A DNA stretch of 64,000 nucleotides from Acidimicrobiales bacterium (GTDB taxonomy: Bacteria; Actinomycetota; Acidimicrobiia; Acidimicrobiales; SZUA-35). The translations under genes and the position numbers were made by a program. The stretch is taken from positions 189,969 through 253,968 of the forward strand of contig JANQPB010000022.1 in assembly GCA_028285495.1 (NCBI GenBank), in the 5' to 3' direction. The notes under the pieces were generated by a model that worked only from the letters and a program-made list of their open reading frames with translations, had not been told where the DNA came from and ran no database searches. Positions 17,043 to 26,843 of the stretch are shown here, in pieces (position 1 is the first letter of the stretch; each line of letters begins with the position of its first letter).

Positions 17043-17240
17043 ATGCGCATTCGGATCGACGAGGAGAAGTGCCAGGGCCACAACCGGTGCTACGCCCTGG
17101 CCCCGGAGCTGGTCGATGTCGACGACATGGGCACCGCCTTCACACTCAACGACGGGCTGGTGCCGACGGAGCTCGAGGACAAGGCGCAGCTGATCGTCGA
17201 CAACTGCCCCGAGTACGCCATCGAGATCGTCCCGGACTAG
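17043..17240 (+). CDS. Ferredoxin, 3Fe-4S type with CxxHxxC motif
   Basis: A 65-residue ferredoxin. The cluster motif is CQGHNRC with the final Cys in DNCPEYAIEI, that is, His replaces the middle Cys. This His variant is typical of small ferredoxins that feed cytochromes P450 in actinobacteria. No P450 or ferredoxin reductase lies in the window, so the partner is elsewhere. GGAG stands 7 bases before the ATG, with a TACGAT hexamer further upstream at 16982-16987. Confidence 0.87.
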   Translation: MRIRIDEEKCQGHNRCYALAPELVDVDDMGTAFTLNDGLVPTELEDKAQLIVDNCPEYAIEIVPD

Positions 17241-17346
17241 CCGCTTCTCGCCCGCCGGCCGACCACCATCGGCGGGTGCGATCGAACAATCCCCCGGACT
17301 TCGCCGACCAAGACCGAGCCGCCTTTCCCCGAGGCGAACATCTGCG

Positions 17347-17352
17347 TATCTT
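17347..17352 (+). promoter_or_regulatory. Minus-10 hexamer TATCTT, leaderless
   Basis: TATCTT ends 6 bases before the ATG of the XRE regulator. Confidence 0.5.
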
Positions 17353-17358
17353 TGAGGT

Positions 17359-18801
17359 ATGCCACAACCGGTCCTGGGTAAGCGGGTGCGCTACCACCGC
17401 CGCAAGGCGGGGATGACGCTCGATGCCCTGAGCACCGCGGTCGGCCGGCCCGCCTCCTACCTGTCGCAACTCGAGAACGGACTCAACGACCCGAGAGCGT
17501 CGCTCATCGAGCAGCTGGCCGAGGCGCTCGGCTGCACCCAGGAGGACCTGACCGACCCGACGCCGCCGACCCGGCGCGACGAGCTCGAGATCGCGGTCGA
17601 GCGCCACCAGCGGGAGAACCGCTACGAGGAGCTCGGCCTGCCGTGGCTGAAGCCGACGGCCCGCACCCCGGACGAGGTGCTCGAACACCTCAACTCCCTC
17701 TACCAGGCGCTGACCGCAGCCGACGAGGCCGCCGCCATCCGCCCGGGCGACGACCAGCGGGCCGCCAACAACCTCATGCGCGACGAGATGCGCGAGCGCA
17801 ACAACTACTTCCCGGAGATCGAGGCCGAGGCCACCCGGGTGCTCGACGCCGTCGGCTACGACGGCGGGCCGATGTCGGAGCGGGTGTTCACCGACGTCGT
17901 CGCCCACTACGGGTTCACGGTCGAGCGGATCCAGGACCTGCCCGACTCGACCCGCTCGATCACCGACCAGCGGGCCCGCAAGATCTACATCCCCCAGCGC
18001 AACCGGCTGACGACCCGGGCCTCGCGTTCGGTCGTGCTCCAGACGCTCGGCCACTTCGTGCTCGGCCACCGCGACTCGGACGAGTTCGCCGACTACGTGC
18101 GCCAGCGGGTCGAGGCCAACTACTACGCCGGGGCCGTGCTGGCCCCCGAGGCCCATGCGGTCCGGTTCCTCAAGACCGCCTACGACCGCGAAGACCTGAG
18201 CGTCGAGGACTTCCGCGAGGTGTTCTACATCTCCTACGAGATGGGGGCCCACCGGCTCACCAACCTGGCCACCGAGCACTTCGGGCTGACCCTGCACTTC
18301 ATCCGCTCCGACGCCGAGGGCGTGATCTGGAAGGCGTACCACAACGACGACCTGCCGCTGCCGGCCGACGTCGACGGCACCGTCGAGGGCCAGCGGCTGT
18401 GCCGGATGTGGGGAACCCGCCAGGCCTTCGGCTCCGAGCACGCCTACGACCTCTACTACCAGTGGACCGAGACGCCGAGCGGCGACTTCTGGTGCGTGAC
18501 CTACATCGAGCCGGACCGTCACCCGCCCCATGCGGTCACGGTCGGGACCGACGCCGCCCAGGCCAAGTACTTCCGGGGAAGCGAGACGACGAACCGGTTG
18601 GTGTCGCGCTGCCCCAGCCCGGCCTGCTGCCGGGAGCCGGGCAAGAGCCAGAGTCAGCGGTGGCGTGGTGCGGCCTGGCCGTCGGCCACCGACCGCAGCC
18701 ACGTGCTGTCCGGGCTACCGGCCGAGCGACCGACGTTCTCCAAGTTCCCCGGCGTCGACATGGTCGAGGTCTTCGACTTCCTCGACCGCCACTCGCGCTG
18801 A
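17359..18801 (+). CDS. XRE family regulator with IrrE-like and ScfR-type domains (RamB-like)
   Basis: A 480-residue regulator. Residues ~7-62 are an XRE HTH (GMTLDALSTAVGRPASYLSQLENG). A middle domain (about 150-320) corresponds to the ImmA/IrrE-like domain, but the usual HExxH metal site reads QTLGHFVLGH, so the first His and the Glu are lost and proteolysis is unlikely. The C-terminal third matches the short-chain fatty-acid regulator (ScfR/DUF2083) domain and includes a cysteine cluster, RCPSPACCREPG. In known relatives (RamB) such proteins control acetate/propionate and glyoxylate-cycle genes. Targets here are unknown. Confidence 0.82.
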   Translation: MPQPVLGKRVRYHRRKAGMTLDALSTAVGRPASYLSQLENGLNDPRASLIEQLAEALGCTQEDLTDPTPPTRRDELEIAVERHQRENRYEELGLPWLKPTARTPDEVLEHLNSLYQALTAADEAAAIRPGDDQRAANNLMRDEMRERNNYFPEIEAEATRVLDAVGYDGGPMSERVFTDVVAHYGFTVERIQDLPDSTRSITDQRARKIYIPQRNRLTTRASRSVVLQTLGHFVLGHRDSDEFADYVRQRVEANYYAGAVLAPEAHAVRFLKTAYDREDLSVEDFREVFYISYEMGAHRLTNLATEHFGLTLHFIRSDAEGVIWKAYHNDDLPLPADVDGTVEGQRLCRMWGTRQAFGSEHAYDLYYQWTETPSGDFWCVTYIEPDRHPPHAVTVGTDAAQAKYFRGSETTNRLVSRCPSPACCREPGKSQSQRWRGAAWPSATDRSHVLSGLPAERPTFSKFPGVDMVEVFDFLDRHSR

Positions 18802-18825
18802 GGAGACGCGACCACACCCCATAAA

Positions 18826-18843
18826 CGCAACCGTTTGATTGCG
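18826..18843. promoter_or_regulatory. Small palindrome CGCAA-N8-TTGCG
   Basis: Perfect 5-base arms flank CCGTTTGA in the gap between the XRE regulator and the LLM oxidoreductase, just upstream of the latter's TACGGT box. Possibly an operator for either protein's regulator. Confidence 0.3.
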
Positions 18844-18861
18844 CGTTGGCCTGGCCGGCGG

Positions 18862-18867
18862 TACGGT
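18862..18867 (+). promoter_or_regulatory. Minus-10 hexamer TACGGT, leaderless
   Basis: TACGGT ends 7 bases before the ATG at 18875 and supports that start over one further upstream. Confidence 0.5.
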
Positions 18868-18874
18868 CGGAGTC

Positions 18875-19807
18875 ATGACCAACGTGCGCCCGATCCGCTT
18901 CGGCCTCCAGGTGACCCCGACCGCCGACACGATCGACACCATCGGTCCCGCGGCGGAGGCGGCCGGCTTCGAGGTGCTGACCGTCGCCGACCACGTCGGC
19001 CCCGACCTCCCATCGCCGCTGATCACGCTGGCCGGCCTGGCCGCAACGACCGAGACGATCCGGGTCGGCACGATGGTGCTCAACAACGACATGCGCAACC
19101 CGGTCCAGCTGGCCTGGGACGTGGCCACGTTGCAGCACCAGAGCGGCGACCGGGTCGAGCTCGGCCTCGGAGCGGGGCACACGCCGCACGAGTACGCGGC
19201 GACCGGGATCGGGCTCGACCCGCCCCGCATCCGCAAGGAGCGCCTGGCCGAGTCGGTCGAGCTGCTCGGCGCGCTGCTGGCCGGCGGCCCCGTCGATCAC
19301 GACGGCGTGCACTACCACGTCGAGGGGGCCGAGCTGCCGCCGATCGAGCGGCCGCCGATCCTGGTCGGCGGCAACGGCTCGCACCTCCTCCGCCACGCCG
19401 CGGTCAACGCCGACGCCATCGGCCTCCAGGGTCTCGGACGGACGCGCGAGGACGGTCACCGCCACGAGGTCAAGTGGTCGGTCGAGCACCTCGAGGCCCA
19501 GCTGGCCACGATCGGCGCCGCGGCCGAGCCGGCGGGCCGCCGACCCGAGCTGCAGGCCCTCGTCCAGTCGGTGGTGATCACCGACGACCGGGAGCGGGCG
19601 CTGCACGAGTTCCTCGAGCGGGCGCCGAGCCTCTCGATGGACGACGCCGCCGCCACCCCCTACCTGGCCATCGGCACCGTCGACGAGATCGCCGAGCAGT
19701 TCGTGGCCAACAACCGGCGCTGGGGTCTGTCGTACCTGACGGTCCGCGAGCCCGAGCTTGGGCCGATCATCCGCCGGGTCCGCGAGCTGGAGGCGGCCGG
19801 CGGCTGA
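18875..19807 (+). CDS. LLM-class F420-dependent oxidoreductase
   Basis: A 310-residue luciferase-like protein (IRFGLQVTPTADTIDTIGPAAEAAGFEVLTVADHVG, then IRVGTMVLNNDMRNPVQLAWDVATL, VELGLGAGHTPHEYAATG and PILVGGNGSHLLRHAA). This matches the F420-dependent TIGR03621-like branch common in actinobacteria. Not closely related to the copy at 14044. Function beyond F420-linked redox chemistry cannot be read. Confidence 0.85.
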   Translation: MTNVRPIRFGLQVTPTADTIDTIGPAAEAAGFEVLTVADHVGPDLPSPLITLAGLAATTETIRVGTMVLNNDMRNPVQLAWDVATLQHQSGDRVELGLGAGHTPHEYAATGIGLDPPRIRKERLAESVELLGALLAGGPVDHDGVHYHVEGAELPPIERPPILVGGNGSHLLRHAAVNADAIGLQGLGRTREDGHRHEVKWSVEHLEAQLATIGAAAEPAGRRPELQALVQSVVITDDRERALHEFLERAPSLSMDDAAATPYLAIGTVDEIAEQFVANNRRWGLSYLTVREPELGPIIRRVRELEAAGG

Positions 19808-19837
19808 CTACCGCTCGGCGCCGACCGGGCCAGACGC

Positions 19838-21121
19838 TCACGCCTCGGGGATCGGCTCCCAGGCGCCGTCGACCGACAGGAAGCGGTCGTCCCGGTAGAA
19901 GGTGTCGGCGCCGGCGTCGACCAGGACCTGCAGCATGCGGGGCAGCGGCCGACCCTCGCGCTCGATGCGCTCGACGAACCGGGTGGTGCCGATCGTGTCG
20001 AGCAGCTCGAACGGACCCTGCGCCCAGTTGAAGCCCCACCGCATGGCCCGGTCGATGTTGACGACGTCGTCGCTGATCTCGGGCACCAGGTCGGCGGCGT
20101 AGCGGAGCCCACCCCCGAAGACCTCCCACGCCAGCTGCCCATGGGGGGTCTCGGTGAACAGCACCTCGCCCAGGTCGCCAGGCACGCCATCGAGATCGGG
20201 CTCGACGGCCGGGCGCCACTGCTCGGTGGTCAGATCGAAGGTCTCGAAGTCCTTGCTGCCGTCCTCGTGGCGGATCATGCGGCCGAAGCCGCCGCCGGTC
20301 TTGCGGCCGAGCTGGCCCCGATCGAGCATCCGCTGCTCGGCACCGGGGAACCGGGCGTAGGCGAGCCCGGGGTCGTCGTCACCGAGGTTCTCGGCCAGGT
20401 TGGTGCCGACGAGGTCCATCACGTCGAGGCCGATCAGGTCGAGCAGGCCGTACATCCCGGTCGGGGGGAGGCCGACGGGCCGGCCGAGCACGGCGTCGAT
20501 CGTCTCCTGGGTCATCCCGTCGGCCAGGTACGGCTTGGCCAGGTGGAGGCCGGCCAACATGAGGTAGCAGCCGACCCGGTTGCCGATGAAGTTCGGCGTG
20601 TCCTTCGCATACACCACGCCCTTGCCGAGCGGACCGGTGGCGAAGGCGGCCAGCGTCTCGATCACCTCCGGCGCCGTGTCGGCCCCTGGCACCAGCTCGA
20701 AGAGCTTCATCAGCTGGGGTGGGTTGAAGAAGTGGGTGATGGCCACGTCGGCCCCGAACCGCTCCCCCATCCCCTCGGACAGGTCGCGTAGGGGGATGCC
20801 CGAGGTGTTGGAGGTGACGATCGAGCCGTCCCGCCTGACGGCCTCGACCCGCTCGAACAGGCGCCGCTTGATCGCGAGGTCCTCGACGATGGCCTCGACG
20901 ATCCAGTCGACCTCCGCCAGCGCGTCGAGGTCGGCATCGAACGTACCGGCGGTGACGAGATGCCGATCGGCCTCGTCGACCCGGCCCCGCCCGGCCTCGG
21001 CCGCCTCGGTGGTGACGTCGAGCAGGCGCACGGGACGACCGGCGGCGGCGCAGATGGCGGCGATTCCCGCTCCCATCGTCCCGGCTCCGAGCACGGCAAC
21101 GGATTCGATCTGTCGAGTCAT
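19838..21121 (-). CDS. 3-hydroxyacyl-CoA dehydrogenase
   Basis: A 427-residue enzyme oxidising (S)-3-hydroxyacyl-CoA with NAD+ in fatty-acid beta-oxidation. Residues ~7-190 form the NAD-binding domain (VAVLGAGTMGAGIAAICAAAG; catalytic His in ITHFFNPPQLMKLFELVPG). Two C-terminal 3HCDH_C repeats follow (DTPNFIGNRVGCYLM... and NIDRAMRWGFNWAQGPFELLDTIG). There is no crotonase domain, so it is the dehydrogenase half of a FadB-like protein. The thiolase and hydratase partners are not nearby. Confidence 0.9.
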   Translation of the reverse strand: MTRQIESVAVLGAGTMGAGIAAICAAAGRPVRLLDVTTEAAEAGRGRVDEADRHLVTAGTFDADLDALAEVDWIVEAIVEDLAIKRRLFERVEAVRRDGSIVTSNTSGIPLRDLSEGMGERFGADVAITHFFNPPQLMKLFELVPGADTAPEVIETLAAFATGPLGKGVVYAKDTPNFIGNRVGCYLMLAGLHLAKPYLADGMTQETIDAVLGRPVGLPPTGMYGLLDLIGLDVMDLVGTNLAENLGDDDPGLAYARFPGAEQRMLDRGQLGRKTGGGFGRMIRHEDGSKDFETFDLTTEQWRPAVEPDLDGVPGDLGEVLFTETPHGQLAWEVFGGGLRYAADLVPEISDDVVNIDRAMRWGFNWAQGPFELLDTIGTTRFVERIEREGRPLPRMLQVLVDAGADTFYRDDRFLSVDGAWEPIPEA

Positions 21122-21214
21122 GGCGGACAGTGTGCCAGGCCGCCGCGCCGCTCCGACCCCCGACCCTCGACCCTCGACCGGCCGGTTCGCCGGACCGCAG
21201 GCCGAGCCCTCCGC

Positions 21215-21220
21215 TACCCT
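21215..21220 (+). promoter_or_regulatory. Minus-10 hexamer TACCCT, leaderless
   Basis: TACCCT ends 6 bases before the ATG of a 51-codon reading frame and is the main reason to believe that frame. Confidence 0.45.
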
Positions 21221-21226
21221 GGCGGC

Positions 21227-21382
21227 ATGGACCGACGGGGGAACCGGCTCCGGGCATGGTGGGCTCGGTTCTCCGCATGGCTCGGCCGGGACGCCGGTGA
21301 GCCGGTCGACCTGCTGACCGTCGACCCGGCCCGCCACTTTCGCGAGTGGGATCGCGACCTCCCGAGTCGCTACTGGGGCTGA
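21227..21382 (+). CDS. Small hypothetical protein, 51 residues
   Basis: A short basic/Trp-rich protein beginning MDRRGNRLRAWWARFSAWLG and ending in SRYWG. An amphipathic N-terminal helix with three Trp is visible. It has a well-placed leaderless promoter and lies in the gap between the divergent 3-hydroxyacyl-CoA dehydrogenase and the DUF899 gene. I do not recognise a family. Confidence 0.5.
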   Translation: MDRRGNRLRAWWARFSAWLGRDAGEPVDLLTVDPARHFREWDRDLPSRYWG

Positions 21383-21474
21383 GCGCCTCCCCCGGGTCGC
21401 CGCTTGGCCCGATCCCGCCGAGATCGCGGCAGACCGGTCGAAATCGGGTCCGCTCGTTCGTCGAAGGAGGCAAG

Positions 21475-21493
21475 GCGGGGCCGCCGGCCCCGC
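21475..21493 (+). promoter_or_regulatory. Hairpin abutting the ribosome site of the DUF899 gene
   Basis: GCGGGGCC-GCC-GGCCCCGC is a perfect 8-base stem directly followed by AGGAGGAGG and then the ATG at 21510. It may insulate or modulate initiation, or be a terminator of the preceding small gene. Confidence 0.35.
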
Positions 21494-21509
21494 AGGAGGA
21501 GGATCGACG

Positions 21510-22268
21510 ATGGAAGCCCTACCGATGACCACCCTGTCGGTCGACGACCACGAGGTCGTCGACCGCAACGCCTGGCTGGCCGCCCATCAGGCCCATCTGG
21601 CCAACGAGAAGGCCTTCACCCGAGAGCGGGAGGCGATGGCCGCGGCCAGGCGCGACCTGCCATGGCTGGAGATCACCGAGCCCTACGTGTTCGACACCGC
21701 CGACGGCGAGACCGATCTGCTCGGCCTGTTCGACATCGCCGGGCGGCCGGAGGGCCCGGCAAGCCAGCTCGTCGTCTACCACTTCATGTACGGGCCGGAC
21801 TGGGGCGAAGAGGGTTGCCCGAGCTGCTCGTTCTGGGCCGACAACTACAACGGCACGCCGATCCACCTGGCCAACCGGGACACGGCGTTCGCCGCCATCT
21901 CCCGGGCATCGATGGAGCAGATCACGGCCTACCGGAAGCGGATGGGCTGGGACTTCCCGTGGGTGTCGAGCGGGCGGTCGACGTTCAATCACGACCTCGG
22001 GGTGAGTGCGACCCCGGAACAGCTCGAGGCCGGCACCACGACCTACAACCTGGAGACGGCGACCCCCATGGGCCCGGAGTCACCCGGGGTGAGCGTGTTC
22101 GCCCGAGACGGCGAGCGGGTCTTCCTGACCTACCAGGTGTTCGCCCGCGGCCTCGACCTGTTCAACGGCACCTATCACCTGCTCGACCTGACGCCCAAGG
22201 GGCGCGACGAGGCGGTCCTCCCCTGGTCGATGGCGTGGCTCCATCGCCACGACGCCTACCCGAGCTGA
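21510..22268 (+). CDS. DUF899 thioredoxin-like family protein
   Basis: A 252-residue protein of the DUF899 family (thioredoxin fold). Seen: VDRNAWLAAHQAHLANEKAFTREREAMAAARRDLPW at the N-terminus, the CxxC-type motif GCPSCSFWAD (Cys103, Cys106) and VFARDGERVFLTYQVFARGLD. Members are predicted redox proteins of unknown role. An alternative ATG (21525) lies five codons in; the first follows a strong AGGAGGAGG. Confidence 0.8.
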   Translation: MEALPMTTLSVDDHEVVDRNAWLAAHQAHLANEKAFTREREAMAAARRDLPWLEITEPYVFDTADGETDLLGLFDIAGRPEGPASQLVVYHFMYGPDWGEEGCPSCSFWADNYNGTPIHLANRDTAFAAISRASMEQITAYRKRMGWDFPWVSSGRSTFNHDLGVSATPEQLEAGTTTYNLETATPMGPESPGVSVFARDGERVFLTYQVFARGLDLFNGTYHLLDLTPKGRDEAVLPWSMAWLHRHDAYPS

Positions 22269-22344
22269 GCCGGTCCGACGAGTCGTCCCTGCGGCCCTTC
22301 TGTCGCTCGGCGTGTTCGATTCTGGGCACCCCGACCGACAGAAC

Positions 22345-22377
22345 GGTGAGCGCCTCCGGCGCTCACACGCCGTCGGT
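22345..22377 (+). repeat. Palindromic repeat, copy 1
   Basis: GTGAGCGCC-TCC-GGCGCTCAC (22346-22366) followed by ACGCCGTCGGT. It lies in the convergent gap between the DUF899 gene and ilvD. It is preceded by GGGCACCCCGACCGA, which also precedes copy 2, so a larger unit was duplicated. Confidence 0.75.
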
Positions 22378-22421
22378 CACGACCCCACCGATCTCCAGGG
22401 CACCCCGACCGAGCCAGCGAC

Positions 22422-22440
22422 GTTCCGCCGCAGGCGGAAC
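22422..22440. repeat. Inverted repeat GTTCCGCC-GCA-GGCGGAAC
   Basis: A perfect 8-base stem with a 3-base loop, 5 bases before palindromic copy 2; present only in the second unit. Together with copy 2 it could form the terminator of ilvD. Confidence 0.55.
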
Positions 22441-22444
22441 TCGA

Positions 22445-22462
22445 GGTGAGCGCCCCCGGCGC

Positions 22463-22477
<15 letters not shown>
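22445..22477 (+). repeat. Palindromic repeat, copy 2, overlapping the ilvD stop codon
   Basis: GTGAGCGCC-CCC-GGCGCTCAC (22446-22466) followed by ACTCCGTCGGT. On the minus strand the flank supplies the last four ilvD codons (TDGV) and the stem contains the ilvD stop (22463-22465). Confidence 0.75.
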
Positions 22478-24163
<1,686 letters not shown>

Positions 24164-24327
24164 GATGACACGCTCCTTCTTCGGGTCCCCCGTCCGGCCG
24201 ACCGGTCCCCCGGTGGCCAGGTGGAGGAATCTACCCGGAGCGGGGCTCGAATGGCGTCGAGTTCGGGTCGTCTGACGGTCTCTCGGCGGGAACGTCGTCA
24301 CACCGGCGCCACCCGGAACGCGGGCGG

Positions 24328-24333
24328 TACCCT
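24328..24333 (+). promoter_or_regulatory. Minus-10 hexamer TACCCT
   Basis: TACCCT lies 35 bases before the ATG of the patatin gene, giving a short leader. Confidence 0.4.
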
Positions 24334-24368
24334 GTGTGTCTCTCATCCGACAAGCAGGCGGAGACCGC

Positions 24369-25385
24369 ATGAGCGAGCATCCCTCAACACCCGATCACGG
24401 TCCCCTCAGCCACTGGCCCGAGCCCCTGGCGTTCGTCCTCTCCGGTGGCGGAGCCTACGGCGCCGTCCAGGTCGGCATGCTGCGGGCGCTGTCCGAGGCC
24501 GGGATCAAGCCCGACCTGATCGTCGGGTCATCGGTCGGGGCGCTCAACGGGATCCGCTACGCCGCCAGCCCCGGCGATGCCATCGACGCCCTCACCACGG
24601 TCTGGCTGGAGATGAACCGGGCGGGCGTGTTCGGTGGCCGCACCCGCATCGGGCAGCTCTGGTCGGCCGGGCGACGTTTCGTCCGCCGCAACACGCCGTC
24701 GCTGTGCGATCCGACCAGGCTCCGGCAGCTGATCGACGAGAACACCCCGATCCCGGCGCTCGAGGACCTGCCGATCCGGGCGGCCATCGTGGTCACCGAC
24801 GCCCTGCTCGGGCGGCCCAAGACGATCACCCAGGGGCAGATCGCCCCGCTGTTGCAGGCGACCTCGGCCCTGCCGGGGATCTTCCCTCCGGTCAAGATGG
24901 ACGGCTGTTTCTACCTCGACGGTGGCGTCACCGCCAACGTGCCGATCCGCCAGGCCATCGGCCTCGGCGCCCGCGGCGTCGTCGTGCTCGACGCCAACCC
25001 ACCGTCGATGCCGGGCACCGTGCCCGATTCCGTGATCGGCTCGGCGCTCCACGCATCGATGATCATGCTCCGCAATCAGCGGGCCGACGCCGACGACGAG
25101 CTGAAGGGTCGACTGCCGATCCTCCACCTGCCCCAGCCGACGCCGCCCGAGCAGAGCTCGTTCGACTTCGGGCAGTCGCAGGCGCTGATCGAGGCCGGTT
25201 TCGCCAGCACCAAGGCCTTCCTGGCCCAGCTACCCGATCTGGCCGACACCACCCGTGGCCTGTCGGAGCGCTCGTCGTCGGCCACGCCACCGCCCGTCGC
25301 GGTGCCCGAGCCTGACGACGTCTCGCGGCAGCCGAAGCTCGAGGTGAGCGCCCCCGGCGCCCACACGCCGACCGTCGAGCTGTAG
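24369..25385 (+). CDS. Patatin-like phospholipase
   Basis: A 338-residue patatin-family lipid acyl hydrolase. The oxyanion loop is [15 protein letters not shown], the nucleophile Ser lies in GSSVGALNG (GxSxG) and the catalytic Asp in YLDGGV, giving the Ser-Asp dyad. The last ~14 residues ([14 protein letters not shown]) are encoded by copy 3 of the palindromic repeat and are low-complexity, so the C-terminus was altered by that element. Cytoplasmic; substrate unknown. Confidence 0.88.
   Translation: MSEHPSTPDHGPLSHWPEPLAFVLSGGGAYGAVQVGMLRALSEAGIKPDLIVGSSVGALNGIRYAASPGDAIDALTTVWLEMNRAGVFGGRTRIGQLWSAGRRFVRRNTPSLCDPTRLRQLIDENTPIPALEDLPIRAAIVVTDALLGRPKTITQGQIAPLLQATSALPGIFPPVKMDGCFYLDGGVTANVPIRQAIGLGARGVVVLDANPPSMPGTVPDSVIGSALHASMIMLRNQRADADDELKGRLPILHLPQPTPPEQSSFDFGQSQALIEAGFASTKAFLAQLPDLADTTRGLSERSSSATPPPVAVPEPDDVSRQPKLEVSAPGAHTPTVEL
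25343..25375 (+). repeat. Palindromic repeat, copy 3, inside the patatin gene
   Basis: GTGAGCGCC-CCC-GGCGCCCAC plus ACGCCGACCGT; one stem mismatch relative to copies 1 and 2. It codes in frame for [11 protein letters not shown] at the protein's C-terminus. Confidence 0.7.
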
Positions 25386-25450
25386 AGCCGGTCCGGGCCG
25401 GGCGACGCTCGGCCGGCCACGCCGGCACCGACACCGCCACCGGCACCGCC

Positions 25451-25481
25451 ACCGATGCCGATGCCGATGCCGATGCCGACG
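25451..25481. repeat. Hexamer tandem repeat (CCGATG)n
   Basis: About five units of CCGATG/CCGACG in the convergent gap between the patatin and AlkB-like genes, preceded by a looser CCGGCA/CCGCCA run. Confidence 0.6.
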
Positions 25482-25501
25482 AAGGTGTCGGCGGAGACCG
25501 A

Positions 25502-25530
25502 GGTGCGTGCCGCTGGTGGTCACACGCCGG
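25502..25530 (+). repeat. Palindromic repeat, diverged copy 4
   Basis: GGTGCGTGCCGCTGGTGGTC followed by ACACGCCGG aligns with copies 1-3 with about six differences; the stem is degraded. It lies 30 bases beyond the end of the AlkB-like gene. Confidence 0.45.
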
Positions 25531-25559
25531 CCGCAGCGGTCCGCCCCCCGACGGAGCCG

Positions 25560-26198
25560 CTACGGCCGGCGATCATCGTCGGGCCAACCGGCCCGGGTGG
25601 TCAGGCTGATCCGCGGCGGCGCACCGACCGACTTCGGCACGGCGTGCTCCCAGTGGTGCTGGGTCGCCCCGCCCATCACCAGCAGATCGCCGCTGTGGAG
25701 CACCCAGCGCTCGGCTGGCGAGTGACCGCTCGTGTCGCGCATGGCGAAGGTGCGGGGCCCGCCGAGGCTGATGATCGCGACCAGCGGATCGACGACCCGC
25801 CGACCGATCCGGTCGCCGTGCCAGGCCACGCTGTCGGCGCCGCTGCGGTAGTAGTTGCAGAACAGACCGCTGAACGCTCGCCGGTAGTGGCCGTCGAGCA
25901 CCTCGACGATGTCGGCGACGACCTGCGAGACCGGGGCCGGCAGCTCCGGCGTGTCGAGGTCGAGGGCGGCGGTGAGTCGGGGCTCGTCGAGCCAGCGGCC
26001 GTACATCAGCCTTCGCCCCTGCTCCCACTCGAAACCGCGCTCGACCTCGTCGAACAGCGAGTCGGCGCCGGCGACGAACCCCTCGACCCGATCGACCCAG
26101 CAGCACGGGTCGAGCTGCTGGCGAACGAACCGGGGCCGACCGACCACGGCGGCGGACGAGGCCCCGAAGAGGGTCCGGGGAAGCGGGGCGACCAACAC
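25560..26198 (-). CDS. AlkB-like 2-oxoglutarate/Fe(II) dioxygenase
   Basis: A 212-residue protein of the AlkB DNA/RNA-repair type. Iron ligands His-x-Asp are in VAWHGDRIG and the distal His in HHWEHAVPK; the 2-oxoglutarate Arg lies in RISLTTRAGW. NYYRSGADSVAWHGD is characteristic. It should repair alkylated bases by oxidative dealkylation. The GTG start is supported by a TAGGGT box 6 bases upstream. Confidence 0.85.
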   Translation of the reverse strand: MLVAPLPRTLFGASSAAVVGRPRFVRQQLDPCCWVDRVEGFVAGADSLFDEVERGFEWEQGRRLMYGRWLDEPRLTAALDLDTPELPAPVSQVVADIVEVLDGHYRRAFSGLFCNYYRSGADSVAWHGDRIGRRVVDPLVAIISLGGPRTFAMRDTSGHSPAERWVLHSGDLLVMGGATQHHWEHAVPKSVGAPPRISLTTRAGWPDDDRRP

Positions 26199-26204
26199 GC
26201 CCCC

Positions 26205-26210
26205 ACCCTA
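26205..26210 (-). promoter_or_regulatory. Minus-10 hexamer TAGGGT, leaderless
   Basis: TAGGGT on the minus strand ends 6 bases before the GTG start of the AlkB-like gene. Confidence 0.5.
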
Positions 26211-26263
26211 TCGAACAGTTGTTCGTTTCGCCAGCGCGCCGCGTCTCGCCCCCGGAGGGGCGG

Positions 26264-26665
26264 TCACGTCGGGTCGACGGCGACGAACAGGGTGCGGGCC
26301 TCGACCAGGGCCGTCCCGTTGGTTGTGCGGATCGATCCGCGCACCCGGACGATGCGCCCCCTCGGTCGCTCGGGCTCCGCTTCGATCCGGTACGGCCCGT
26401 CGGCCAGCGGGACCGGCGACGGGTAGCGGACGTCGAGACGCCCGGTCACCACCGGTCGACCGAGGGCGGCCGTCGCCGCCCCGGCGCAGACGTGATCGAG
26501 CAGGGTGGCCGCGAACCCGCCGTGCAGCCAGCCCGCTCGGCCGCGGTGCTCACCCTGGGGCTCGTAGGTGGCCACGGCGACGCCGTCGACGATGTCGATG
26601 TGGGGCCGCAGCCCCCGGATCACCCGCTCGACGTCGGAGCCGCCGGGGGCGACGTCGCCGCTCAC
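26264..26665 (-). CDS. PaaI-family hotdog thioesterase
   Basis: A 133-residue hotdog-fold protein. HGGFAATLLDHVCAGAATAAL is the central helix with the usual HGG and catalytic Asp position, followed by VTGRLDVRYPSPVPL. Probably hydrolyses an acyl-CoA. The GTG start overlaps the stop of a 31-codon ORF (GTGA). Confidence 0.8.
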   Translation of the reverse strand: MSGDVAPGGSDVERVIRGLRPHIDIVDGVAVATYEPQGEHRGRAGWLHGGFAATLLDHVCAGAATAALGRPVVTGRLDVRYPSPVPLADGPYRIEAEPERPRGRIVRVRGSIRTTNGTALVEARTLFVAVDPT

Positions 26666-26757
26666 ACCACTCGCCCGCGGTCGCCGGTGGCGGACTGGGT
26701 GGCGACGTCGGCGTCGAGGGCCGCCCCGGCGATGATGTCGATCGTGAGTTTGCCCAT
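26662..26757 (-). CDS. Possible 31-residue peptide coupled to the thioesterase
   Basis: ATG at 26757 opens a frame reading MGKLTIDIIAGAALDADVAT... that stops with a TGA overlapping the thioesterase GTG. The 4-base overlap is the style used by real gene pairs here, and no ribosome site other than GGGG is seen. It may be a remnant or a coupling leader. Confidence 0.3.
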   Translation of the reverse strand: MGKLTIDIIAGAALDADVATQSATGDRGRVV

Positions 26758-26830
26758 GTCGCCCCGCTCGAATCGCCGGTCGTCCGAGTGTAGGAGTCCG
26801 GTCGGGGTCGGGCCCGCCCGGCGCCGTCGG

Positions 26831-26836
26831 TAGATT
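26831..26836 (+). promoter_or_regulatory. Minus-10 hexamer TAGATT, leaderless
   Basis: TAGATT ends 7 bases before the GTG start of the nucleotidyltransferase gene. Confidence 0.5.
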
Positions 26837-26843
26837 CGGGCGG

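Noticed and set aside
17043..17240. Local cytochrome P450 system
   Set aside because: The ferredoxin is of the P450-associated kind, but no P450 (heme-Cys motif) or reductase is found in the window.
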